Below the pieces are notes generated by a model. The model was not told the DNA's origin. It saw only the letters and a program-made list of their open reading frames with translations, and made no database searches. The position numbers and the translations under genes were made by a program. DNA of 64,000 bases from JASLBX01 sp035762665 (GTDB taxonomy: Bacteria; Actinomycetota; Actinomycetes; Jiangellales; Jiangellaceae), in NCBI GenBank assembly GCA_035762665.1, contig DASTNZ010000057.1:19389-83388 (forward strand), given 5' to 3'. Of this stretch, positions 25,232-33,718 are shown one piece after another. Within the stretch, counting starts at the first letter, position 1. Every line of letters starts with the position of its first letter.

Positions 25232-27976
25232 ATGAGCACGCCCGCGGAGCGGTATGCGGCCTCGCGGCGACGCCAGGCCGGACGGGCGAGTGCGCTGGGC
25301 CGGTTCGCCAGCGGCTACGACTTCACGCTTGACGATTTCCAGGTGCGGGCCTGTGACGCAGTCGAGGCCGGCCGAGGAGTCCTCGTGGCGGCTCCCACGG
25401 GATCGGGCAAGACCGTGGTGGGGGAGTTCGCCGTCCATCTCGCCCTGGAGCAGGGTCGCAAGTGTTTCTACACAACGCCCATCAAGGCGCTGTCCAACCA
25501 GAAGTACCACGACCTGGTGGCTCGGCACGGCGCAGCCAACATCGGCCTGCTGACCGGCGACAACAGCGTCAACAGCGAGGCGCCGGTGATCGTCATGACG
25601 ACAGAGGTGTTGCGCAACATGCTCTATGCCGGTTCGGCGACGCTGGCCGGGCTCGGCTACGTCGTTATGGACGAGGTGCACTATCTCGCCGATCGTTTCC
25701 GTGGGGCGGTCTGGGAGGAAGTGATCATTCATCTGCCCGAGTCGGTCACGGTGGTCTCGCTGTCGGCCACTGTGTCGAACGCCGAAGAGTTCGGCGACTG
25801 GCTCTCCACCGTGCGTGGTGATACCGACGTGGTCGTCGAAGAGCGCCGCCCCGTCCCACTGTGGCAGCACGTGATGGTCGGTTCCCGGCTCATGGATCTG
25901 TTCGTGGAGGGGACTGGGGACGGGCGGCGCCGGGTCAATCCGCAACTGCTGCGGTACGCGGACGACGACGTCCGCGCGGCCCGCGGCGGCCGTGGCCGCC
26001 CACCGCGCGGCGGGCACCGTCCCCGCCGCAACGGCGGCGCGTACACACCTGGACGGGTCCAGGTGCTCGAACGGCTCGAGCGCGAAGGACTGCTGCCCGC
26101 TATCACTTTCGTGTTCAGCCGGGCCGGTTGCGACGCAGCCGTCATGCAATGCCTGTCCGCCGGGCTGCGCCTGACGACCCGTGAGGAGGCGGACGAGATC
26201 CGCGCCGTGGTCGAGCAGCGCTGTGCCGAGATCTCCGAGGACGACCGGCGCGTGCTGGGCTATCACGATTGGCTGGACGGGTTGGAGCGAGGCGTCGCGG
26301 CCCACCACGCGGGCATGCTGCCGACGTTCAAGGAGGTCGTCGAGGAGCTGTTCGTCCGAGGACTCGTCCGGGCCGTCTTCGCCACCGAGACGCTGGCGTT
26401 GGGCATCAATATGCCGGCCCGCTCGGTCGTCTTGGAGAGGCTGGTGAAGTGGAACGGCGAGACCCATGCCGAGGTCACGCCGGCCGAGTACACCCAGGTG
26501 ACGGGCAGGGCCGGCCGCCGGGGTATCGATGTAGAGGGCCACGCGGTCGTGCTATGGCAACCGCAGTTCGACCCAATGGCCGTGGCCGGGCTGGCCTCGA
26601 CCCGGACCTACCCGCTGCGTTCGTCGTTCCGCCCGTCGTACAACATGGCCGTCAATCTGGTCCGCCAGGTCGGGCGGGCCGCCGCGCGCGAGCTGCTGGA
26701 GTCCTCGTTCGCGCAGTTCCAGGCCGACCGGGCCGTCGTCGGGTTGGCCCAGCAGATCCGCAAGCACGAGGAGGCGATGGCGGGTTACTACGAGGCCATG
26801 AGCTGCCATCTAGGCGACTTTGAGGAGTATGCGCTGCTGCGACGGGCCATCGCCGACCGCGAGGCGGAGCTCGCGCGGCAGGGTACGGCCCTGCGCAGGG
26901 CGGCGGCGGTGGAGTCGCTCGAGCGGCTGCGACCCGGCGATGTCGTTCGCGTGCCGACAGGCAAGTTCGCCGGTCTGGCCGTCGTGCTCGATCTGGGCAT
27001 GCCCGGAGGCCACAGTGGGGACGCTCCACGCCTGACCGTGCTTACCGAGGCTCGCCAGGTGCGGCGGCTGTCTCTGACGGACTTTCCGGTGGCCGTGGAG
27101 CCGCTCACTCGTCTGCGTATCCCGCGCTCGTTCAACCCTAAGGTCGCTTCATCCCGCCGGGATCTGGCGGCGGCGTTGAGAGCCAAGGTGTCGGACGACA
27201 ATGGCCGGTCGCGACAGCGGCGCGGAGGCCCCCGCGCCGCTGCCGACGACGAGCGGCTGCTGGAGTTGCGGCGGCAGGTGCGGGCCCACCCGTGCCACGG
27301 CTGCGCCGATCGCGAGGAACACGCCCGCTGGGCGGAGCGATGGCTACGGCTGGGGCGCGACACCGAGAAACTGCAGCGGCGCGTGGAGTCGCGGACGAAC
27401 ACGGTTGCCCGCCAGTTCGACCGGGTGTGCGCCGTGCTCCAGGACCTCGGGTACCTCCGCGGGGACGAAGTGACCCCCGCCGGACGCCGGCTGGGTCGCA
27501 TCTACGCCGAACTGGATCTGGTTGCAGCGGAGTCGCTGCGTGACGGCCAGTGGGACGACCTGGACCCTGCCGAGCTGGCCGCCTGTGTCTCCGCGCTCAC
27601 CTACGAGTCTCGCCAGCCCGACGACGTCTCGCCGCCAGCCCTGCCGCCAGGCAAGGTGCGGGCCGTGCTGGGCGACATGGTGCGGCTCTGGGGAGACCTC
27701 AAGGAGCTGGAGTCCGACCACGCTTTGGACTTCCTGCGCGAGCCGGACCTCGGATTCGCCCAGGCGGCGTGGCAGTGGGCTAGCGGGCACCGGCTGGAGT
27801 CGGTGCTGCTGGACGGCGATCTGACTGCAGGGGACTTCGTGCGTGCCGTACGGCAGCTGCTGGACTTGCTGGATCAGGTCGCGGATGCTGCCGGTGACAC
27901 TCCGCTGCGCGATACCGCCAAGCAGGCGATGGGAGCGCTCAACCGGGGTGTCGTCGCCTACGCAACGATGGGCTGA
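25232..27976 (+). CDS. helY: Ski2/Mtr4-like DEVH-box helicase HelY
   Basis: A 914-residue ATP-dependent helicase. Motif I APTGSGKT is at residues 54-61, followed by the DEVH box (VMDEVHYLADR), LSAT motif and motif VI TQVTGRAGRRGID, then a long C-terminal region with the DSHCT-type domain (LRRQVRAHPCHGCADREEHA, and the helical end AVRQLLDLLDQVADAAGDTPLRDTAKQAM). Orthologues lie next to tatC in mycobacteria (Rv2092c). It probably acts in RNA turnover or remodelling. A hairpin (27998-28050) follows the stop. Confidence 0.95.
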   Translation: MSTPAERYAASRRRQAGRASALGRFASGYDFTLDDFQVRACDAVEAGRGVLVAAPTGSGKTVVGEFAVHLALEQGRKCFYTTPIKALSNQKYHDLVARHGAANIGLLTGDNSVNSEAPVIVMTTEVLRNMLYAGSATLAGLGYVVMDEVHYLADRFRGAVWEEVIIHLPESVTVVSLSATVSNAEEFGDWLSTVRGDTDVVVEERRPVPLWQHVMVGSRLMDLFVEGTGDGRRRVNPQLLRYADDDVRAARGGRGRPPRGGHRPRRNGGAYTPGRVQVLERLEREGLLPAITFVFSRAGCDAAVMQCLSAGLRLTTREEADEIRAVVEQRCAEISEDDRRVLGYHDWLDGLERGVAAHHAGMLPTFKEVVEELFVRGLVRAVFATETLALGINMPARSVVLERLVKWNGETHAEVTPAEYTQVTGRAGRRGIDVEGHAVVLWQPQFDPMAVAGLASTRTYPLRSSFRPSYNMAVNLVRQVGRAAARELLESSFAQFQADRAVVGLAQQIRKHEEAMAGYYEAMSCHLGDFEEYALLRRAIADREAELARQGTALRRAAAVESLERLRPGDVVRVPTGKFAGLAVVLDLGMPGGHSGDAPRLTVLTEARQVRRLSLTDFPVAVEPLTRLRIPRSFNPKVASSRRDLAAALRAKVSDDNGRSRQRRGGPRAAADDERLLELRRQVRAHPCHGCADREEHARWAERWLRLGRDTEKLQRRVESRTNTVARQFDRVCAVLQDLGYLRGDEVTPAGRRLGRIYAELDLVAAESLRDGQWDDLDPAELAACVSALTYESRQPDDVSPPALPPGKVRAVLGDMVRLWGDLKELESDHALDFLREPDLGFAQAAWQWASGHRLESVLLDGDLTAGDFVRAVRQLLDLLDQVADAAGDTPLRDTAKQAMGALNRGVVAYATMG

Positions 27977-27997
27977 TCCGGCGCCGCCCTTCGCGAA

Positions 27998-28050
27998 TGA
28001 TCAAAGGCGGATCCGTCCTGGGTAGCCGGAATGACGGGGGACTTTGATCA
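27998..28050. repeat. TGATC-ended palindrome (element 6)
   Basis: Starts TGATCAAAG (27998-28006) and ends CTTTGATCA (28042-28050), a perfect 9-bp terminal inverted repeat, with further partial pairing inward (CCGTC/GACGG). It lies 21 nt after the helY stop and 21 nt before the stop of the convergent exonuclease gene, so it could terminate both. Confidence 0.75.
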
Positions 28051-28071
28051 ATGGCGTAAGGAGATCACTGA

Positions 28072-28995
28072 TCAGCGAGCGAGGGCGTTAAGTAGGCGAT
28101 TGAGAGAATCGTCCAAATTCCATCGTTCTCCGAGTGCCACCAATGCCTCCGGGTCGCTGGGCTCGCTGGGGAGCGCGTCGTCGTACACAGGAAGCGGGAC
28201 GTCGGAGCGCACTCGCACCACGTCGGGGGCCACCTTGAGATAGTCGATGGCTTCGGCAAGGCGGTGCCGAATGGTGTGTGACATCTCGGCGGCTGGGTCG
28301 TCGATGGCCTCGATCAGCCCTTCGATGCTGCCGAAACGTCCGATGAGTGTGGCCGCCGTTTTGTCGCCGATACCTTTGACACCGGGCAGACCGTCGCTGG
28401 GGTCTCCCCGCAGCGCAGCGAAGTCCGCGTACGATCGCCCCGGAATGCCGTACTTCGCCGTCACCACTGCTTCGTCGACCACCTCATGTTTGCCGACGCC
28501 GCGGGCGGTGTAGAGGATCCGCACGCCGCGTGCGTCGTCCACCAGCTGGAACAGGTCGCGGTCGCCGGTGACGACGTCGACGGGACCCGGGTCATGGGCC
28601 GCAAGCGTCCCGATCACGTCGTCCGCTTCGAAGCCCGCGACACCGACGTGGGCCAGCCCTAGCGCGGTGAGGACATCGAGGATGATCGGCACCTGGGCTT
28701 CCAGCGCGGCCGGGACGTCTTCGGCGCCCGTGGCGGGGCTGGCGAGCCGGTGTTCCTTGTAGGAGGGGAGCAGCGCGATGCGGAAGGCCGGCCGCCAGTC
28801 GGCGTCGAGGCAGGCCACCAAGCGATCAGGTGACCTAACGGTGATCAGATGAGCGATGAAGTCGAGCAGACCGCGCACGGCATTGACCGGCGTGCCGTTT
28901 GGTGCAGTGATCGAGTCTGGTACGCCGTAATAAGCGCGGAAATACAATGACGCGGCGTCGAGCAACATCAGTCTGCCCCTGGGCGTGCCATCCAT
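28072..28995 (-). CDS. 5'-3' exonuclease (DNA polymerase I N-domain family)
   Basis: A 307-residue stand-alone flap-endonuclease-type enzyme. Acidic metal-binding motifs are seen in MLLDAASLYFRAYYG, GFEADDVIGTLA and VTGDRDLFQLV, followed by the helix-3-turn-helix DNA-binding part GDPSDGLPGVKGIGDKTAATLI. It removes RNA primers and flaps in replication and repair. ATG 28995 is chosen; the 31-codon upstream extension overlaps the divergent peptidase gene. In M. tuberculosis the orthologue (Rv2090) is also beside helY. Confidence 0.92.
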   Translation of the reverse strand: MDGTPRGRLMLLDAASLYFRAYYGVPDSITAPNGTPVNAVRGLLDFIAHLITVRSPDRLVACLDADWRPAFRIALLPSYKEHRLASPATGAEDVPAALEAQVPIILDVLTALGLAHVGVAGFEADDVIGTLAAHDPGPVDVVTGDRDLFQLVDDARGVRILYTARGVGKHEVVDEAVVTAKYGIPGRSYADFAALRGDPSDGLPGVKGIGDKTAATLIGRFGSIEGLIEAIDDPAAEMSHTIRHRLAEAIDYLKVAPDVVRVRSDVPLPVYDDALPSEPSDPEALVALGERWNLDDSLNRLLNALAR

Positions 28996-29001
28996 AGGCG
29001 C

Positions 29002-29007
29002 TAGTCT
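29002..29007 (+). promoter_or_regulatory. -10 element (TAGTCT) of the M24 peptidase gene
   Basis: TAGTCT lies 7 nt before ATG 29015; leaderless pattern. Confidence 0.5.
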
Positions 29008-29014
29008 CGCGCAT

Positions 29015-30106
29015 ATGTCGACAACTGCGCGCCTCGCCCGCGCCCAGGAGGCGACCGCTGCGGCGGGACTGGACGCCATCCTGGTCACCCCCGGGCCCGA
29101 CCTTCGTTACCTGACCGGTTACGCCGCCATGCCGCTGGAACGGCTTACCTGCCTGGTCGTGCCGGCGAGCGGGCACGTCACCTTGGTGGTGCCCAAGCTG
29201 GAGCGGCCCGCCGCCGAGGCGTCTGGGATCAGTGCAGCGGTCGACATCGTGGACTGGCCCGAGACGGTCGACCCTGTCGCACTTGTCGCCAGCCTGTTGC
29301 CGGGGGTGCGCACGGTGGGTCTCGATAACCACATGTGGGCTGAGAAGGTTTTGCGGTTCCGCGCGGCGATGCCGAGTGCCGACCAGGTCCTTGCCGGTGA
29401 CGTCCTCAGCGATCTGCGAGTGCGCAAGGCCGATGACGAGATCCGTGCGTTAGGTGAAGCCGGCGCAGCCATCGACCGGGTACACGCCAGGATGGCCGAG
29501 TGGCTACGGCCGGGGCGCACGGAACGTGAGGTGGGCCGCGACATCGCCGACGCCATCGTGGCCGAGGGGCACGTCAGGGCTGACTTCGTGATCGTGGCGT
29601 CGGGCCCGAATGGCGCCAGCCCGCACCACGAGACGAGCGATCGGGTCATCGAGTCCGGGGATCCGGTGGTCGTCGACATCGGTGGCACGACGGAGGCAGG
29701 TTACTGCTCGGATGAGACCCGCACTTACGCCGTGGGGGAACCGCCGGCGGAGTACGTCAATGCCTACGCGGCCCTGCTCGAGGCTCAAGTCGCCGCGTGC
29801 GAGCACGCCCGGCCGGGCGTCAGTGCCGAGTCGGTCGACGCGGCGGCTCGCTCCATCCTGGAAGAGGCGGGCCTGGGGGAGTACTTCGTGCACCGGACCG
29901 GGCACGGGATCGGCCTGGAGACGCACGAGGAGCCCTATATCGTCGCCGGCAACACGACCGTCCTCGAGCCCGGCATGGCGTTCTCGATCGAGCCGGGGTT
30001 CTACATCCCTGGCCGATACGGTGCCCGGATCGAAGACATCGTCGTCACAACGCCCGCCGGTGCCGAACGTCTCAACCTCCGCCCGCGCGAGTTGGCCGTC
30101 CTCTAA
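29015..30106 (+). CDS. Xaa-Pro aminopeptidase/dipeptidase (M24 family)
   Basis: A 363-residue pita-bread metallopeptidase. The creatinase-type N-domain (LDAILVTPGPDLRYLTGY) is followed by the catalytic domain with the five metal ligands in VVVDIGG, YCSDETRTY, GHGIGLETHEEP and FSIEPG. It cleaves N-terminal residues before proline or Xaa-Pro dipeptides. ATG 29015 follows a -10 element by 7 nt; the ten upstream codons overlap the exonuclease start region. The M. tuberculosis neighbour Rv2089c (pepE) has the same context. Confidence 0.93.
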   Translation: MSTTARLARAQEATAAAGLDAILVTPGPDLRYLTGYAAMPLERLTCLVVPASGHVTLVVPKLERPAAEASGISAAVDIVDWPETVDPVALVASLLPGVRTVGLDNHMWAEKVLRFRAAMPSADQVLAGDVLSDLRVRKADDEIRALGEAGAAIDRVHARMAEWLRPGRTEREVGRDIADAIVAEGHVRADFVIVASGPNGASPHHETSDRVIESGDPVVVDIGGTTEAGYCSDETRTYAVGEPPAEYVNAYAALLEAQVAACEHARPGVSAESVDAAARSILEEAGLGEYFVHRTGHGIGLETHEEPYIVAGNTTVLEPGMAFSIEPGFYIPGRYGARIEDIVVTTPAGAERLNLRPRELAVL

Positions 30107-30109
30107 GCG

Positions 30110-31153
30110 TCAGGTCAGCGCTGCCAGGGCGAGGTCGACGTCTGCTTCAGTCGTGTAGAGGTGGAACGAGGCGCGCACGCGGCCGCCGCGGACGGCTGCT
30201 CGTATACCGGCGGCGGCCAGCCGTTCCTTGGCGCCTGCGATGTCGACCGACACGATCGCGGAGTCGCCTTCCGGTAAGCCCAACCCGGCCCGGAACCGGT
30301 TCGCCAGGCCTACGTTGTGGGAGTGGATCGCGGCAGTGCCCACCTGCTCGATGAGCTCGAGTGCCGGAGCCGTACCTACCCAGCTGAACCAGGCGGGTGA
30401 GATGTCGAAGGCCCGCGCATCGGAGGCCAGGCGCAATGGGGGACCGTAGTACGAGGCATGCGGATCCGAGCCGGCCCACCAGCCGGCCTGATGTGGAATG
30501 AGCTGAGCCCGCAGTTCGGGCCGGGTGACCAAGAAGGCGGTACCGCGCGGCGCCAGCAGCCATTTGTAGGCACCACAGACCACCGCGTCGAACCGGCTGG
30601 CGTCGACCGGGAGCCAACCGCACGCCTGGGTGGCGTCGGCGACCGTCATTGCGCCAGCGGCGCCGGCGGCGGTGACGATCGCGTCGACATCGGCCACCTC
30701 GCCGGTCGCCGACTGGACCACGCTGAAGGCGACTAAGTCCGTGCGCTCGTCGATTGCTCCGGGCAGCTCGCGGGCCGGTACGGTCCGTACCTCAACGCCG
30801 CGGGCGGCCTGCGCTAGCCACGGGAACAGGTTCGAGGTGAACTCCTCCTGTGGCGCCACCACTTGTGCCCCCGCGGGCAGCCAGGAGGCAATAGGTGCAA
30901 GGAGCTGAGACACCTGGGCGCCGGTCGAGACGTCGCCCGGCGCCACCGCAGTAAGGTCGGCGAACGACTTCCGCGAACGTTCGGTCGACTCACCCCATGG
31001 TTCCCAATCGGCCCCACCGACGCGCCACTCGGCAAGAGCCGCCTGCAGAGCGTCCCAGGCCGGCTGAGGAGGCAATCCGTAGCTGGCCGTGTTGAGGTAT
31101 CCCGGTACCGGCTGGAACAGCAGCCGCGCAGAGGCGATGTCCACGGGCGCCAT
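30110..31153 (-). CDS. Class V aminotransferase / cysteine-desulfurase-like PLP enzyme
   Basis: A 347-residue fold-type I PLP enzyme. The PLP Lys is in VVCGAYKWLLAPRGTAFLV, the Asp/His-pair segment is VADATQACGWLPVDAS, and the substrate loop is GYLNTASYGLPP. Family members include cysteine desulfurases, kynureninase-like and isopenicillin-N-epimerase-like enzymes; the precise substrate cannot be read. It is divergent from an Lrp-type regulator 40 bp away, which may control it. ATG 31153 is used; upstream codons overlap the regulator's promoter. Confidence 0.82.
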   Translation of the reverse strand: MAPVDIASARLLFQPVPGYLNTASYGLPPQPAWDALQAALAEWRVGGADWEPWGESTERSRKSFADLTAVAPGDVSTGAQVSQLLAPIASWLPAGAQVVAPQEEFTSNLFPWLAQAARGVEVRTVPARELPGAIDERTDLVAFSVVQSATGEVADVDAIVTAAGAAGAMTVADATQACGWLPVDASRFDAVVCGAYKWLLAPRGTAFLVTRPELRAQLIPHQAGWWAGSDPHASYYGPPLRLASDARAFDISPAWFSWVGTAPALELIEQVGTAAIHSHNVGLANRFRAGLGLPEGDSAIVSVDIAGAKERLAAAGIRAAVRGGRVRASFHLYTTEADVDLALAALT

Positions 31154-31179
31154 CCTGTCACCCGTGGGTCGGCCCGAGC

Positions 31180-31185
31180 TAAGGT
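31180..31185 (+). promoter_or_regulatory. -10 element (TAAGGT) of the Lrp gene
   Basis: TAAGGT lies 8 nt before GTG 31194, in the 40-bp gap to the divergent aminotransferase. Confidence 0.5.
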
Positions 31186-31193
31186 GTCTGCTC

Positions 31194-31634
31194 GTGGAGG
31201 AGATCGACCGGCAGATCGTCAATCTGCTGTCCCGTGACGGCCGGATGAGCTACACGGACCTCGGTAAGGCGACCGGTTTGTCTACCTCTGCGGTCCATCA
31301 GCGGGTCCGGCGACTCGAGGAACGTGGTGTCATCCGGGGATACTCCGCCGTGATCGACTACGACGCCATCGGGTTGCCGCTCATGGCGTTCATCTCGATC
31401 AAGCCGATGGACCCCCGCCAGCCGGACGACGCGCCGGATCGGCTGGCCGACTTCCCGGAGATCGAGTCATGCCATTCGGTCGCGGGCGACGAGAGCTACA
31501 TTCTCAAGGTGCGCGTTGGGACACCGGGTGAACTTGAGGAACTGCTGGCTCGCATCCGGACGAAGGCAAGTGTGTCGACTCACACCACGATCGTGCTGTC
31601 CACGCCGTTCGAGGCTCGCCCGCCGTCTCGCTGA
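31194..31634 (+). CDS. Lrp/AsnC-family transcriptional regulator
   Basis: A 146-residue regulator: N-terminal winged HTH (EEIDRQIVNLLSRDGRMSYTDLGKATGLSTSAVHQRVRRLEERGVI) and C-terminal RAM effector domain (GYSAVIDYDAIGLPLMAFISI to VSTHTTIVLS). GTG 31194 places the HTH where the family expects it; GTG 31164 would add ten residues upstream of the -10 element. It probably senses an amino acid and regulates the divergent aminotransferase. It is also the nearest candidate regulator for the lysine operon 2 kb away (inference). Confidence 0.93.
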   Translation: MEEIDRQIVNLLSRDGRMSYTDLGKATGLSTSAVHQRVRRLEERGVIRGYSAVIDYDAIGLPLMAFISIKPMDPRQPDDAPDRLADFPEIESCHSVAGDESYILKVRVGTPGELEELLARIRTKASVSTHTTIVLSTPFEARPPSR

Positions 31635-31663
31635 GAACGCCAGATCCACGAAAGGCTCCGCCG

Positions 31664-32629
31664 TTGACAACCGACCCCGTACTCGGCCCGCCGTACACGG
31701 TCCGCGAAATCCAGCTGACGCCCGACGAGGAAGGTGAGGTCGTCGCAACCCTGGTGAGCCGCCCGACGGCCGAGCCCACCGGCCGGGCGGTGCTCTACGT
31801 CCACGGTTACGTCGACTACTTCTTCCAGGATCATGTCGCCCAGTTCTGGGTGGACGAAGGGTACGACTTCTACGCGCTGGATATGCGGAAGTACGGTCGC
31901 TCGCTGCGGCCGCACCAGACCCCCAACTACTGCACTGACCTGTCCGAATACGACGAGGAACTTGACGAGGCGGTACATCTCATCCGGGAGGACCACCACA
32001 CCCTCGTGGTCATGGCGCACTCGATGGGCGGGCTGGTGACGTCGCTGTGGACGAACCGCCGGCCGGCCGACACCGTGGACGCGCTGGTGCTCAACAGCCC
32101 ATGGCTTAGCCCGCACAACGCGCCGTGGGTCGAACGGAATCCCGCGACCCTGCGCGCCGTAGAGGCGCTGGGTGCCGTCCGCCGGCGGTTCGTCCTGCCG
32201 ATGCGGATTTCGCCCCACCACGGCCACAGCCTGCACCGCGACTTTCGAGGCGAGTGGGAATACGACCTCACCTGGAAGCCTCACAAGGGCTTCCCGGCGC
32301 ACGCCGGTTTCGGCCGGGCCCTGGTGCGCGGCCATCGTGATGTCGCCCGCGGGCTGGACCTGCGGTGTCCTGTCTTGCTGGCGTGCTCGACGCGCAGCGT
32401 CCGATCAACTCGGTGGGGAGACGAGATCATGCGCGCAGACGCACTGCTCAACGTCGAGGACATGGTGACCCGTGGGGCCCACCTCGGGCGGCATGTCACG
32501 ATCGTTCGCATCGACGGCGGCGTGCATGACCTCGCGCTGTCCGCGAGGAAGCCGCGCGAGCACTACTTTGCAGAAGTGCGCCGCTGGTGTCGGACGTACA
32601 TCCCGGCGGGGAATGCAACCGGGTCCTGA
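31664..32629 (+). CDS. Alpha/beta hydrolase (serine aminopeptidase S33-like)
   Basis: A 321-residue hydrolase with an oxyanion-hole HGYVDYFF segment, nucleophile elbow MAHSMGGL and a probable catalytic His in GGVHDLALS near the C-terminus. The lid region is Trp-rich. Monoglyceride lipase-like and lysophospholipase-like enzymes share this layout; the substrate is unknown. The start is TTG 31664 (weak AAAGG upstream), 29 nt after the Lrp gene, so it may be co-transcribed. The next gene begins 9 nt after its stop. Confidence 0.8.
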   Translation: MTTDPVLGPPYTVREIQLTPDEEGEVVATLVSRPTAEPTGRAVLYVHGYVDYFFQDHVAQFWVDEGYDFYALDMRKYGRSLRPHQTPNYCTDLSEYDEELDEAVHLIREDHHTLVVMAHSMGGLVTSLWTNRRPADTVDALVLNSPWLSPHNAPWVERNPATLRAVEALGAVRRRFVLPMRISPHHGHSLHRDFRGEWEYDLTWKPHKGFPAHAGFGRALVRGHRDVARGLDLRCPVLLACSTRSVRSTRWGDEIMRADALLNVEDMVTRGAHLGRHVTIVRIDGGVHDLALSARKPREHYFAEVRRWCRTYIPAGNATGS

Positions 32630-32638
32630 TAGGTTCCC

Positions 32639-33616
32639 GTGATCGTGCTCGAGACTTCCACCCCTGTGAGATCTGACCGCACCTGGATGGTCGCGCTGGC
32701 CGCTGCGCTCTGGGGTACGTCAGCGCTGATGCGAGAGCCGCTCACCCAGGACCTGGGCGTGGCCTCGGCGACGATCGTGTTCGCGGAACATCTGGTCCTC
32801 GTGTTGTGCCTGCTGCCGTGGTTACCCGCAGCCGTGCGGGCGTGGTGGTCGTCCTCCCTTCGGACGAAGGTTGCTGTCATCGTCATCGGCGCGGGCGCGT
32901 CGGCGCTCGCGACCACGCTGTTCACTGCTGCGTTCGCGACCGGATTCGCGATCGACGGAAGTCCGGATGTGATCACGCCGGTGGCGCTGCAGAAGTTGCA
33001 GCCACTGATCGCCGTCCTGCTCGCCGCGGTGCTCCTAGCCGAACGCATCCGTCCGATCTTCTGGTTGTTCGTGGTGCCGGCTCTAGGCGGCGCGTGGCTC
33101 CTGGCTTTCGCCGAGCCGTTCGATGTGACGCTGCGGACGGCCGAAGCGTCCTTGCTCGCGTTGGGTGCCGCTGCGCTGTGGGGGTCAGGCACCGTGCTCG
33201 GCCGACTGGTCGGCTCTGAGCTGTCGGCTACCCACATCACCGCGCTGAGGTTCCTATTCGGGTTCGCGACGATGATCGTCATCGTCGGAGTGCGCGGCGA
33301 GCCGTTCACGGTGCCATGGGGCGCTGTGCCATACATCGTGCCCCTGGCGTTGATCGTGGGGCTGCTCGCACTGAGCCTCTACTATCGCGGTCTGCGGTAC
33401 ACCCCTGCGTCCCGGGCGACGTTCGCCGAGCTGGCCTTCCCGCTGACCGCCGCGGCCGTCGGGCTCGCGCTGGGCCGCAACCTGGTGTGGAACCAGTGGA
33501 TCGGCTTCGGCATCCTGCTCATTGCGGTGACCGGCCTCGCATTACACGAAAGCCGCAGCCGCAATCCCGCCGTCGCCGTTCCTGATCGGGTCGAGGACGC
33601 CGTCCCAGCCCACTAG
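32639..33616 (+). CDS. EamA/DMT-superfamily transporter
   Basis: A 325-residue protein with about ten hydrophobic helices in two EamA repeats (first WMVALAAALWGTSALM..., second SLLALGAAALWGSGTVLGRLVG). DMT proteins export metabolites such as amino acids. It lies 9 nt downstream of the hydrolase gene, and a TAGGTT hexamer ends 3 nt before its GTG. A perfect palindrome follows 8 nt after its stop and separates it from the convergent lysine operon. Confidence 0.85.
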   Translation: MIVLETSTPVRSDRTWMVALAAALWGTSALMREPLTQDLGVASATIVFAEHLVLVLCLLPWLPAAVRAWWSSSLRTKVAVIVIGAGASALATTLFTAAFATGFAIDGSPDVITPVALQKLQPLIAVLLAAVLLAERIRPIFWLFVVPALGGAWLLAFAEPFDVTLRTAEASLLALGAAALWGSGTVLGRLVGSELSATHITALRFLFGFATMIVIVGVRGEPFTVPWGAVPYIVPLALIVGLLALSLYYRGLRYTPASRATFAELAFPLTAAAVGLALGRNLVWNQWIGFGILLIAVTGLALHESRSRNPAVAVPDRVEDAVPAH

Positions 33617-33624
33617 CCCGTGTT

Positions 33625-33712
33625 GTTCGATCACGTTCGGCAGGCGGCCCGACGTACCTACATGCCTGCATGCATGTAGGTACGGGGCTACGCCTGCCGA
33701 ACGTGATCGAAC
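33625..33712. repeat. Long TGATC palindrome, perfect 22-bp arms and inner hairpin (element 7)
   Basis: Left arm 33625-33646 (GTTCGATCACGTTCGGCAGG + CG) is the exact reverse complement of 33691-33712. Inside is a second perfect 12-bp stem GTACCTACATGC (33654-33665) / GCATGTAGGTAC (33672-33683). It fills the gap between two convergent genes (stops at 33616 and 33719) and shares its left arm with the element after arc. Confidence 0.9.
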
Positions 33713-33718
33713 GGAAAG

